Below are positions 42,276 through 50,103 of a DNA stretch of 64,000 nucleotides, piece after piece; positions within the stretch are counted from its first letter, which is position 1, and each line of letters begins with the position of its first letter. The notes beneath the pieces were generated by a model, which saw nothing but the letters and a program-made list of their open reading frames with translations, was not told where the DNA came from and did no database searches. The DNA comes from Neobacillus sp. WH10 (lineage in GTDB: Bacteria > Bacillota > Bacilli > Bacillales > Cytobacillaceae), in assembly GCF_030123405.1 (NCBI RefSeq), contig NZ_CP126110.1, positions 4,836,001 to 4,900,000 of the forward strand, given 5' to 3'. A program made the position numbers and the translations under genes.

Positions 42276-42731
42276 ATGGAATGGCTTGTATTTTTACATG
42301 TCGTTGCAGCGGTGGTTGGTCTTGGCCCTGCCTACGCTTTTCCATTGATATTAAAAAAGGAAAAGTCACTTTTTGAGGTAAAAAGGATGGTCAATCTGGT
42401 AGCTCGTTTAGAGGTTCTCCCGAAAATTTTCGGAGGATTGACCTTTTTATCAGGGCTGCTGTTAGTTTGGCTCGGGAATTATGGAACATTTTTTACTTTA
42501 TGGATTGGTGGAGCATTAGTCCTTTTCATTTTAGCTGAAGTCGTTATTATCGGCTTCTTAACTCCAGCTGCAAAAAAGCTTTCTGCTGCATTATCAGAGT
42601 TAAGTGAACAAGGGGCATCCGAAACGGATGAACATTCTCAAGGATTGCTTACAAAAGTCCGAAATTACCATATTATCGCTTGTGTAATTGTAGTTGTAAT
42701 CATTGCTTTTATGGTGGTTAAACCAATATAG
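42276..42731 (+). CDS. DUF2269-type integral membrane protein
   Basis: Membrane protein of 151 aa with four hydrophobic segments. It starts MEWLVFLHVVAAVVGLGPAY, with a His in the first helix, and has VARLEVLPKIFGGLTFLSGL in the second; these are typical of DUF2269 proteins. The function is unknown. ATG 42276 has AGGTGGTG upstream; a GTG at 42264 lies inside that site. It stands 14 nt before the acetyltransferase gene and is probably co-transcribed. Confidence 0.8.
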   Translation: MEWLVFLHVVAAVVGLGPAYAFPLILKKEKSLFEVKRMVNLVARLEVLPKIFGGLTFLSGLLLVWLGNYGTFFTLWIGGALVLFILAEVVIIGFLTPAAKKLSAALSELSEQGASETDEHSQGLLTKVRNYHIIACVIVVVIIAFMVVKPI

Positions 42732-42745
42732 GAAGTGAATAACAG

Positions 42746-43567
42746 ATGGATCGTTGGACAGAGAAATATTTGGATTTTTTACGTATCGATAAATCGGAAC
42801 CTGACTATAAGTACTTGCAAAGCTTAGTAGAGGCACATTTGCATCGTGTACCATTCGAGATCATTAGTAAATATCATTATTACACTACACGTAATCACAA
42901 TGATTTGATTCCTAGTAAAGAAGAGTATCTTGAAAATTTACTTGGAAAGGGCTGGGGCGGAAACTGTTATATTCTCAATATTCATTTTGGGAAACTGCTC
43001 TACTCCCTTGGGTTTGATGTTAAAATTGTCCGTGCTAAAGGTGGGAACACCCATCTTGGTTTGATGGTTACGATGAACGGAAAATCGTATTATACTGATG
43101 TAGGCTTTATGGCACCTTTATTTGAACCATTGCTAATTGAGGAGGAACCATATTTAATTCGCTGCGGTGAAGAAATGATCATCAAGAAGGTCGGCAGACG
43201 TGAGTATTTGTTTGATAGGAGGTCAGGAGGACAGACTTTTGTTGCCAAAACAATCGAGTGGTTTCCAGTAGATGTTGAAAGTTTTACTGAAGATATCATC
43301 CATGCCCATCGGGATAAAGACGAGAATCCATTTATGCGGAGGATTGTAGCAACGATATTTAAAGACCGAGTGAGCTATGCCGTCATAAATTCAAAATTGA
43401 TCGTAAAATCCGACAATGACATACAAATAACTGATTTTGCAAATAAAGAGGACTGGATTCAGATGATGGAAAAGACCTTCAATCTTCAAAAACAGGACCT
43501 CCTTTTTGGATTGAATTTTTTAGAAGAAAGAAATGTGAGCATTTTTGTTGAATCAAACCAGTCTTAG
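42746..43567 (+). CDS. Arylamine N-acetyltransferase
   Basis: Cytoplasmic enzyme of 273 aa that moves acetyl from acetyl-CoA to arylamines or hydrazines. The catalytic Cys-His-Asp triad is visible: Cys in GWGGNCYILN (about residue 74), His in GGNTHLGLMV, and Asp in YYTDVGFMAP. The N-terminal helical part includes the motif HLHRVPFEI usual for the family. The ATG follows AGGAAGTG. A terminator comes directly after the stop codon. Confidence 0.92.
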   Translation: MDRWTEKYLDFLRIDKSEPDYKYLQSLVEAHLHRVPFEIISKYHYYTTRNHNDLIPSKEEYLENLLGKGWGGNCYILNIHFGKLLYSLGFDVKIVRAKGGNTHLGLMVTMNGKSYYTDVGFMAPLFEPLLIEEEPYLIRCGEEMIIKKVGRREYLFDRRSGGQTFVAKTIEWFPVDVESFTEDIIHAHRDKDENPFMRRIVATIFKDRVSYAVINSKLIVKSDNDIQITDFANKEDWIQMMEKTFNLQKQDLLFGLNFLEERNVSIFVESNQS

Positions 43568-43576
43568 GTAAAAAGG

Positions 43577-43615
43577 AAACCTGTCGCCAATTTCTTTTAT
43601 GGGGACAGGTTTTTC
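43577..43615 (+). terminator. Terminator of the acetyltransferase operon
   Basis: AAACCTGTC and GACAGGTTT flank an 18-nt loop, followed by further Ts. Confidence 0.85.
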
Positions 43616-43736
43616 TGGTTCTGGCACAATTTTGGCACCAACAACAGTTATCTGGAACATATTCCCATGTTTCTGCATCATTTTTGTCCTCAAAGTTATA
43701 ACAATATATTATTGAAAGCTGTTTCGAAGATACCAT

Positions 43737-44552
43737 TCAATTAATAAGTCGAATCATGATCCCCGACTTATCATCTGAACGAAGGTTATTCCTTCTCTCA
43801 AATTGTTCTAACTCAATAGAATACGAAGAAGCACCAGATTTCTGAATCATTTTAAATGTTTCTTCAATTAAATAATCAGGGTGAAACAGACCATCCGTTA
43901 TCATTAATAGTGCTTTAATATCACTGATTTTTACTTGACCATGCTGAATAAAATGTACAGCTTCTTCCCTTCCATTCGCTACAGTGTATCCGTGTGGTTT
44001 ATTCGCTAATGAACGATTAAAGATACGCTGTTGAGTAATATCTTGATAAAAGTCCTCATCTGGAATTGTAACTCCTTGTTTTCTTTGTTCCTCACGCCAT
44101 GCCTTCGCCCGATAACTTATCCCTTTTACTGTGTCCCTGGTTAGAGCTTTTATCATTCCGTTTTGATATTCTGCAATGATCATACAATCACCAAGCTGAG
44201 CATAAGATATCTTTCCGTTATTTTCAAATTTAATTATGGCTGCACATGTTGACCAAAGGTTTTCATATTTCTCTAGATTAACCATGGATTTTTCCATGCG
44301 ATCTCGCAGCATCCTATTAGCAGCTTGGATCCCTTCAACTAACGAAAGATCTTCATGGAAGAGTCTAGCGAAATAATCTTTAAATATATTAGATGCTAAA
44401 TAGGCACCATTCATATTGTTTTCATCTTTAAATTGTGTTAAAGGCGTTGCCCCATCAAACACCCCATAGACCTTTACCTTTTCATTAATTAAAATGGCAT
44501 CTTCACTAACACTTTTATAAGGAGCAGCCTTAAAAAAAGAATCAACCTTCAT
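43737..44552 (-). CDS. PP2C-like serine/threonine phosphatase
   Basis: Cytoplasmic protein of 271 aa of the PPM/PP2C superfamily. The metal-binding Asp is in YGVFDGATP. Other motifs are AAIIKFENNGKISYAQLGDC, LLMITDGLF (metal Asp), and the C-terminal DDKSGIMIRL, where the last Asp is expected. The first motif lacks the usual N-terminal R-x-x-N-E-D and instead reads SVSEDAILI. Target proteins cannot be predicted. It has its own ribosome site and stands alone between the acetyltransferase and NO synthase genes. Confidence 0.82.
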   Translation of the reverse strand: MKVDSFFKAAPYKSVSEDAILINEKVKVYGVFDGATPLTQFKDENNMNGAYLASNIFKDYFARLFHEDLSLVEGIQAANRMLRDRMEKSMVNLEKYENLWSTCAAIIKFENNGKISYAQLGDCMIIAEYQNGMIKALTRDTVKGISYRAKAWREEQRKQGVTIPDEDFYQDITQQRIFNRSLANKPHGYTVANGREEAVHFIQHGQVKISDIKALLMITDGLFHPDYLIEETFKMIQKSGASSYSIELEQFERRNNLRSDDKSGIMIRLIN

Positions 44553-44737
44553 TGTTGCTCACCTTCTTTTTTACAGAATAAATTAAAAATATTTTTAAGG
44601 GCTCCATAGAAGTTAACCAAAAAGTAATAATGTTTTATTGATAAGCTGCTCTTGTAACATCGCAACGAAAAATGTTTATTTATCCTTTTATTCTTCCCGT
44701 ATGTATATTATTCCCCTAAAAAAAGATGGTTTCATGA

Positions 44738-44763
44738 TAAAAGCCAACATTTCTGTTGGCTTT
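44738..44763 (-). terminator. Terminator of the NO synthase gene
   Basis: On the minus strand AAAGCCAACA and TGTTGGCTTTT pair around a 4-nt loop and are followed by a modest T-run. It lies 8 nt after the NOS stop codon. Confidence 0.8.
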
Positions 44764-44771
44764 ACAAACAA

Positions 44772-45851
44772 TCAATATGGTTTAGGTTGATAAAAATAAT
44801 TAGGCTTTAAAATTTCATTATTATATGATGCATGAAAAATATGAGTTGCAGCAGGTGACATTGGTGGAATGAGCCAAGTCCAATCACCAGTGAGGGATCT
44901 TCCTATTTCCTTTTCTTTTTCTTCAAATTTTTTAAACTGTTGAGCAGCCGTATGATGGTCAACGATACTAACTCCATCTTCTTTAAAAGAATGTAAGACG
45001 GCTGTATTCAATTCTAACAATGCTCTATCTTTCCATAAAGATATACTACTTTTCGTATCTAACCCCATTAAAGCTCCGATCTGAGGGAGTAAATTATACC
45101 TCGATTCATCAGCCAAGTTTCGTGCCCCTATCTCAGTACCCATATACCAGCCATTAAAGGGAGCAGCAGTATAAGTAACACCTCCGATTTCAAGCATCAT
45201 CTCGGAAATAATGGGTACTCCATACCATTTCAATTCTAAATCTTCAAACCATTTGTACTGAGGATGACGAAGTGGAACTTCAAGTGGAAGATGTTCTGGA
45301 ATTTCAAACATTCTTGGACCATTATCATTTATTTGTATTACTAATGGTAAAATATCAAACTTCCCAAACTTCGGTTCCCACCCTAGTTTTATACACTCCT
45401 CGGTAAAAGCTAAGGAGCCCGGGTCCCCTAACACTCCTTGCTCAGTACGATATCCTGCGTAGCGAATTAATTGATGATTCCATATACGTACCGTTTGATT
45501 AGGAGTTTTCTGTGGAAAAATAGTGATAGTAGGCCGGATCCGTCCCTTATTCGTTGCATACTCAATGTGCTCAAATAAAGCCCCAGCCATTTCCTCTTCT
45601 GTGTTTAAGTGTCTCTTATCGATAACGTTTAATTGATCCCAAAATAACCTTCCAATACAACGATTACTATTACGCCAAGCCACTTTTGCTCCATATTCTA
45701 ATTCCACAGCTGTGTGTTCATAAAAATCTTTGCTTTGTAACTGTTTATTAATTTCATTTAACCTAATTTCTATTTCCTGCTCCGTTTTATTTAATTCGCT
45801 ATAACAGGAACGAATAAATTCCTCTGCTTCCTTAAATAAATCGTTATTCAA
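44772..45851 (-). CDS. nos: Bacterial nitric oxide synthase oxygenase
   Basis: Heme enzyme of 359 aa that oxidises L-arginine to citrulline and NO. The axial heme Cys is in WRNSNRCIGRLFW. The substrate region has GWYMGTEIGARNLAD with the Glu that binds arginine, and SRYNLLPQIGALMGLD. The pterin/C-terminal part has WTWLIPPMSPAATHIFHASY. There is no reductase domain; Bacillus NOS borrows cellular flavodoxins, and one is encoded at 27497. The start is TTG 45851 with GGAGGAGG 8 nt upstream. NO from bNOS protects against oxidants and some antibiotics. Confidence 0.96.
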   Translation of the reverse strand: MNNDLFKEAEEFIRSCYSELNKTEQEIEIRLNEINKQLQSKDFYEHTAVELEYGAKVAWRNSNRCIGRLFWDQLNVIDKRHLNTEEEMAGALFEHIEYATNKGRIRPTITIFPQKTPNQTVRIWNHQLIRYAGYRTEQGVLGDPGSLAFTEECIKLGWEPKFGKFDILPLVIQINDNGPRMFEIPEHLPLEVPLRHPQYKWFEDLELKWYGVPIISEMMLEIGGVTYTAAPFNGWYMGTEIGARNLADESRYNLLPQIGALMGLDTKSSISLWKDRALLELNTAVLHSFKEDGVSIVDHHTAAQQFKKFEEKEKEIGRSLTGDWTWLIPPMSPAATHIFHASYNNEILKPNYFYQPKPY

Positions 45852-46053
45852 AGTAAATCCTCCTCCTATGATAAGTGATATCCTGATAACCTAATAATAT
45901 CATAGTGGAGTCAAATGACAGAGTAACACCTTGAAGATCTCTCTCATAGTTAGGAGGTAATAAAGTTTGGCTTTAGAATTCCTTAGAGTTTAATATAGTC
46001 CAATATTCGATTAGAATATATATATATCTTGTATTTATAGAGAGGTGAAAGAA

Positions 46054-46581
46054 ATGGCTTGGAAGATACACAGTTCAATTCAGAAAAAAGTGGATCGCTT
46101 TGGGATTACGGTTGATGAGGTAATTCTCCCAAATGGAGAGGAAAAGACCTTTTCCTATTTAGACTTTGCCAAAGGAGTTTGTATACTCCCGATAACGAAG
46201 AACGGAGAAGTAATATGTATAAAACAATACCGTCATTCGCTAAAAAGCTGGCTATGGGAGCTGCCTGCTGGGATGATTGACAAAACAGACCCTTCTCCAA
46301 TGGATACAGCGAAAAGAGAGCTTGAGGAAGAAACAGGCTATTCTGCCGAACATTGGCTTGAATTAGGAAGCTTTTATCCTTCACCCGGCTCAACATCGGA
46401 GGAGATTTTCTTGTTTGCAGCAGCTGGCTTAAATCCTTCCGAACAAAATTTAGAAACCAGCGAGCAAATTGAACTTCATAAACTGACAATGGAAGAATTG
46501 AAGACTTTGATTAAACAAGGCGACTTCAAGCATGGTGCAGGACTTGCAGCAATATTAAGATACAAATTTATAACAGAATAA
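46054..46581 (+). CDS. Nudix hydrolase, ADP-ribose pyrophosphatase-like
   Basis: Cytoplasmic hydrolase of 175 aa with the layout of ADP-ribose pyrophosphatases: a CIKQYRHSLKSWLWELPAGM strand-loop, then the Nudix helix RELEEETGY. The first part of the Nudix box is altered: Asp replaces the first Glu, and one extra residue lies before REL. The catalytic EExxE core is intact. ATG 46054 is preceded by AGAGGTG; a GTG at 46045 overlaps that site. A strong terminator follows. Confidence 0.88.
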   Translation: MAWKIHSSIQKKVDRFGITVDEVILPNGEEKTFSYLDFAKGVCILPITKNGEVICIKQYRHSLKSWLWELPAGMIDKTDPSPMDTAKRELEEETGYSAEHWLELGSFYPSPGSTSEEIFLFAAAGLNPSEQNLETSEQIELHKLTMEELKTLIKQGDFKHGAGLAAILRYKFITE

Positions 46582-46583
46582 TA

Positions 46584-46630
46584 AAAGAAGCGTAAAGGAC
46601 CTCGACACTTGTTCCTTTACGCTTCTTTTT
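46584..46630 (+). terminator. Terminator of the Nudix gene
   Basis: AAAGAAGCGTAAAGGA and TCCTTTACGCTTCTTT form a 16-bp stem followed by Ts. It could act on both strands and also end the manP-manA transcript, which stops at 46676. Confidence 0.9.
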
Positions 46631-46675
46631 ATATTAATCTAACGTTCACCCTGCTTCAATTTCGGATTTCATTCA

Positions 46676-47635
46676 TCAAACATGTGAAACAATAAATTCG
46701 GCTTGTCCTTCAATAGTATACTCATGAACTCCGTGAGGTAACAGAAAATGGCTGCCCTTCTCTATAGCAAAGATCTTACCAGCAATCGTTAGTTCAGCTT
46801 TCCCCTCGATTACACTCACTTGTAAAAAGTCATTAGTTAATCCGCAAGATGCTTTCCCGTTTAATTGCCAATGATAAACAGAAAAATACTGCTCCTTCAC
46901 AAGTTTCTTTTCGACTAAATCACCAATAACCGTTTCAGTTTGCTCTACAGCAGCGTCCTGATGTGGAACGGTTGTCACTTGTTTTGCACGCTCCAGGTGT
47001 AATTCACGTTTATTGCCTGCTGTATCTGTCCGGTCATAGTCATAAACACGATAGGTTATATCTGAACTTTGTTGCGTTTCTAGGATAACGATTCCTTTTC
47101 CAATAGCATGAATCGTACCGCTCGGAACATAAACAAAATCTCCCGCCTTCACTTTCACTCTTCTTAGAAGCTTGTCCCATTCACCTTGATCCACCATTTG
47201 CACTAATTCTTCTTGTGATTTTGCATGATGGCCTAGCACAAGTTCTGCATCTTCTTCAGCACTTAAGACATACCAGCATTCAGTTTTACCATAAGGAACG
47301 CCTTCCACCTCACGGGCAAATTGGTCATTCGGATGAACTTGAACAGATAGATCATCGGCTGCGTCCAAGATTTTAATAAGTAATGGATATTCCCCTTGAT
47401 GATCGGATTTTTTATTAAAAAGAATTCCATGTTCGTTCCATGCTTCAGCTAATGTTTTCCCAGCAAGCGGACCATTCTTTATCACGCTTGGACCATGGGG
47501 ATGGGCAGAGATTACCCATGCTTCGCCTGTTTGCTTATAGGGAATATCATAATGGAATTCTGTCTTTAATTTTTGTCCTCCCCAAATTCTTTCTTGAAAA
47601 ACAGGCTGTAAAAAAATCGGTTCATTTTTATACAT
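46676..47635 (-). CDS. manA: Mannose-6-phosphate isomerase, class I (copy 1)
   Basis: Zinc enzyme of 319 aa that interconverts mannose-6-P and fructose-6-P. The N-terminal region has PVFQERIWGG and ISAHPHGPSVI. The metal ligands are in VQVHPNDQFA and GKTECWYVL, and VPSGTIHAIGKG holds the third His. It starts at ATG 47635 with GGAGG 5 nt upstream. It follows manP by 98 nt in the same direction, the standard manP-manA pair of Bacillus. A second, diverged copy lies at 52205. Confidence 0.95.
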   Translation of the reverse strand: MYKNEPIFLQPVFQERIWGGQKLKTEFHYDIPYKQTGEAWVISAHPHGPSVIKNGPLAGKTLAEAWNEHGILFNKKSDHQGEYPLLIKILDAADDLSVQVHPNDQFAREVEGVPYGKTECWYVLSAEEDAELVLGHHAKSQEELVQMVDQGEWDKLLRRVKVKAGDFVYVPSGTIHAIGKGIVILETQQSSDITYRVYDYDRTDTAGNKRELHLERAKQVTTVPHQDAAVEQTETVIGDLVEKKLVKEQYFSVYHWQLNGKASCGLTNDFLQVSVIEGKAELTIAGKIFAIEKGSHFLLPHGVHEYTIEGQAEFIVSHV

Positions 47636-47732
47636 GTTAACCTCCATATTCTAGATATATGAAAAGAGAGCATTTTTCGCTCTCTTCCAATTATATCTTT
47701 CATTATTAAATAGCAGCAGCACTTATTCCATC

Positions 47733-49685
47733 TTAGTTAATGGTTTCAAGCAACTTGAAAGCTTCTTCTTTCGAAGTAACACGCAGCAATTGCTCTCTAA
47801 AATTGTCATCCATTAATTTTCGTGATAGCATTTGTAAAATCTTCAGATGGGCATCTCCAGAAGCTTTTTCCGGTACAGCAATCATAAAGATCAATTTTGC
47901 ATCATTACCGTCTAAACTTTTCCAATCTACACCATCACGTTTAATACCAAAGGCAACAGCTGGCCGTGTAACCGCACTTGATTTTCCATGTGGAATCGCA
48001 ATATTCATACCAAGTCCTGTTGAACTTTCACCTTCACGATTCAAAATAGCTTGTTTAAATGCTTGTTTCGAGCTTAAAATTCCCTTTGCATCAAATCTCG
48101 CAATTAATTCATCAATGACCTCATCACGAGTAGATCCAGTTAAATCTGTTTCTATTAACTCTAAACTTGTAATTTCCGTCAATTTATGAATTTCAGTGTT
48201 GTTAGTGGCTTCCACCTTCGCATTAACAGCCTCTTTGTGTTCAGAGACAGCAGCACCAGATACAGGGCCAACACCCGCTGCAACTGGAGCATCTTCCACA
48301 TTTTTCTTCAAGGCAATAACCATAAAGGCCGTAACAACCACCCCAATAATGATGGCAACAAAGAACATAAGGACATGATCGACAGCACCTAATACGGCAA
48401 CAATCGGACCACCATGGGCCACTCGGTCCCCAACACTTGAAAGCATAGCAATAACAGAACCAACCATTGAACCGACAACGATACTAGGAATTACTCGTAA
48501 CGGATCTTGCGCTGCGAATGGAATTGCCCCTTCTGTAATACCGAATAATCCCATTGTGAATGATGCTTTTCCTGCATCTCTTTCAGTTTGACTGAATTTT
48601 CGTTTGTTAATAAATGTTGCAAGTCCAAGCCCAATTGGCGGAATACAAATGGCAACCGCAATCGGTCCCATAATTTCATAGTTTCCTTCGGCAATCATTG
48701 CGGAACCGAATAAAAAGGCAACTTTGTTGAATGGGCCACCCATATCAACTGCAATCATCGCACCAAGAATCATCGCTAATACAATCGAGCTTCCGCCTTG
48801 CATGCTAGCAAGCCAATCAGTTAATGCTTCAAACACATGTGAAACCGGAGAGCCAATGACATAAATGAATAATAACCCAACAATTACAGAAGAAAGGATT
48901 GGGATAAAGATAATTGGCATAACGGGCAGAATCGCTTTTGGCACTTTAATTTTCTTAATGGCAAGGGCCACATAACCTGCTAAGAAACCGGCAATAATCC
49001 CACCGATAAATCCAGCACCAGCTTCACTTCCATAAAAACTACCGTTTGCTGCGATATAACCGCCGATCATACCTGGTACAAGTCCAGGTCGGTCAGCAAT
49101 ACTTACCGCAATGAAACCAGCCAAGATTGGCACCATGAACATGAAAGACGTACCGCCAAGCTTTTCTACTTGCTTCCAAATTGAATCGTCCGGTATCACG
49201 ATTCCACCAGGGGTCTGATGACCTCCAAGCGCTAACGCCAGGGCAATCAATAATCCCCCTACAACGATGAATGGAATCATATAGGATACACCATTCATTA
49301 AATGTTTATAAATTGGATTTTCTTTTGATTTAGTCTTCTTAGGTCCATTAGCAGATGCTAATTCTGATTTGTAAACAGGAACGTTTCCGCTTTGAACCTG
49401 TTTAATGAGTTCTTCAGGTTTCCGAATTCCGTCTTGGACACCGGTTACAATTAACTTTTTACCAACGAAACGGTCTTTCGAAACCTCTTTGTCTGCAGCA
49501 ATAATAATCCCATCTGCTGCCGCGATCTCTTCTTCTGTTAACGCATTTTCTACGCCAATCGAACCTTGTGTTTCTACTTTAATATCAACGCCTAACGCTT
49601 CGCCTGCTTTTTGTAAATTTTCAGCAGCCATATACGTATGAGCAATACCAACTGGACAAGCTGTAACAGCTAATATTTTTCCCAT
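47733..49685 (-). CDS. manP: Mannose/fructose-family PTS transporter EIIBCA
   Basis: Membrane permease of 650 aa that takes up and phosphorylates mannose. The EIIB domain comes first (ILAVTACPVGIAHTYMAAEN, phospho-Cys in TACPVG). The EIIC membrane domain spans about 130-470 (ten or so segments, GITEGAIPFAAQDP substrate loop). The EIIA domain is last (phospho-His in LGMNIAIPHGKSSAV). Domain order and length equal those of B. subtilis ManP. It is expressed from the promoter at 49730-49758, with ManR and CcpA sites. GGAGGAGACAT precedes the ATG. Mannose specificity rests on the neighbouring manA and manR. Confidence 0.94.
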   Translation of the reverse strand: MGKILAVTACPVGIAHTYMAAENLQKAGEALGVDIKVETQGSIGVENALTEEEIAAADGIIIAADKEVSKDRFVGKKLIVTGVQDGIRKPEELIKQVQSGNVPVYKSELASANGPKKTKSKENPIYKHLMNGVSYMIPFIVVGGLLIALALALGGHQTPGGIVIPDDSIWKQVEKLGGTSFMFMVPILAGFIAVSIADRPGLVPGMIGGYIAANGSFYGSEAGAGFIGGIIAGFLAGYVALAIKKIKVPKAILPVMPIIFIPILSSVIVGLLFIYVIGSPVSHVFEALTDWLASMQGGSSIVLAMILGAMIAVDMGGPFNKVAFLFGSAMIAEGNYEIMGPIAVAICIPPIGLGLATFINKRKFSQTERDAGKASFTMGLFGITEGAIPFAAQDPLRVIPSIVVGSMVGSVIAMLSSVGDRVAHGGPIVAVLGAVDHVLMFFVAIIIGVVVTAFMVIALKKNVEDAPVAAGVGPVSGAAVSEHKEAVNAKVEATNNTEIHKLTEITSLELIETDLTGSTRDEVIDELIARFDAKGILSSKQAFKQAILNREGESSTGLGMNIAIPHGKSSAVTRPAVAFGIKRDGVDWKSLDGNDAKLIFMIAVPEKASGDAHLKILQMLSRKLMDDNFREQLLRVTSKEEAFKLLETIN

Positions 49686-49715
49686 TATGTCTCCTCCTAC
49701 CGATGAAAATAATAA

Positions 49716-49790
49716 AGTAATCGCTTACCTATATAATAAATTCAACTTGTCCATTTAATTTTTTTTATTTTTACCAGAAGTTGCGGTAAA
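49716..49790 (-). promoter_or_regulatory. manP control region: cre, promoter and candidate ManR operator
   Basis: On the minus strand TTAAAT (49753-49758), 17 nt and TATATA (49730-49735) form a promoter with a poor -35, as expected for an activated gene. Upstream, 49770-49790 is an inverted repeat TTTACC-9 nt-GGTAAA, a candidate ManR site. At 49716-49729 GGTAAGCGATTACT matches the CcpA cre consensus TGWNANCGNTNWCA at 12 of 14 positions and lies over the transcription start, the right place for glucose repression. Confidence 0.6.
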
Positions 49791-49810
49791 AAAAAATTAA
49801 TCGAATAAGA

Positions 49811-49965
49811 AAAGCGCAAGCGCCCGTTTAGCGGCGTATAGACTGGAGAGCTTCGACTGAGATAAAGGAAACACGGAGAGCGGAAGCGATCCGATGTTGA
49901 CTTATCGTAGGGAGAAGAGCGAAGTCTACTAGCCGCTGGGCGCTGGAGCTGGACATTTCTCAAAG
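49811..49965. repeat. Dispersed Bacillaceae-type intergenic repeat
   Basis: The segment begins AAAAGCGCAAGCGCCC and ends TGGGCGCTGGAGCTGGACAT, so its ends can pair (AGCGCCC/GGGCGCT). It is more GC-rich than its surroundings and has no coding frame. Similar sequences recur between genes in many Bacillus-group genomes, from memory. A fragment of the tail is at 29194-29219. From 49966 to 50066 nothing else is recognised. Confidence 0.65.
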
Positions 49966-50066
49966 TCGAAATTTATCCTTTCTTATCTTTTAAAGAAAAC
50001 TTGCCGATTAGCGAGACTCTAAAGGAAAGACAGAGGCTTTGCCGCCCTTTTACTTTCCTAATTAGC

Positions 50067-50096
50067 AAAAAAAGAGTGGACATTCCATCCACTCTT
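50067..50096 (-). terminator. Terminator of manR
   Basis: On the minus strand AAGAGTGGA and TCCACTCTT pair around a 7-nt loop and are followed by TTTTT. It begins 7 nt after the manR stop codon. Confidence 0.9.
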
Positions 50097-50103
50097 ACCC
50101 GGC

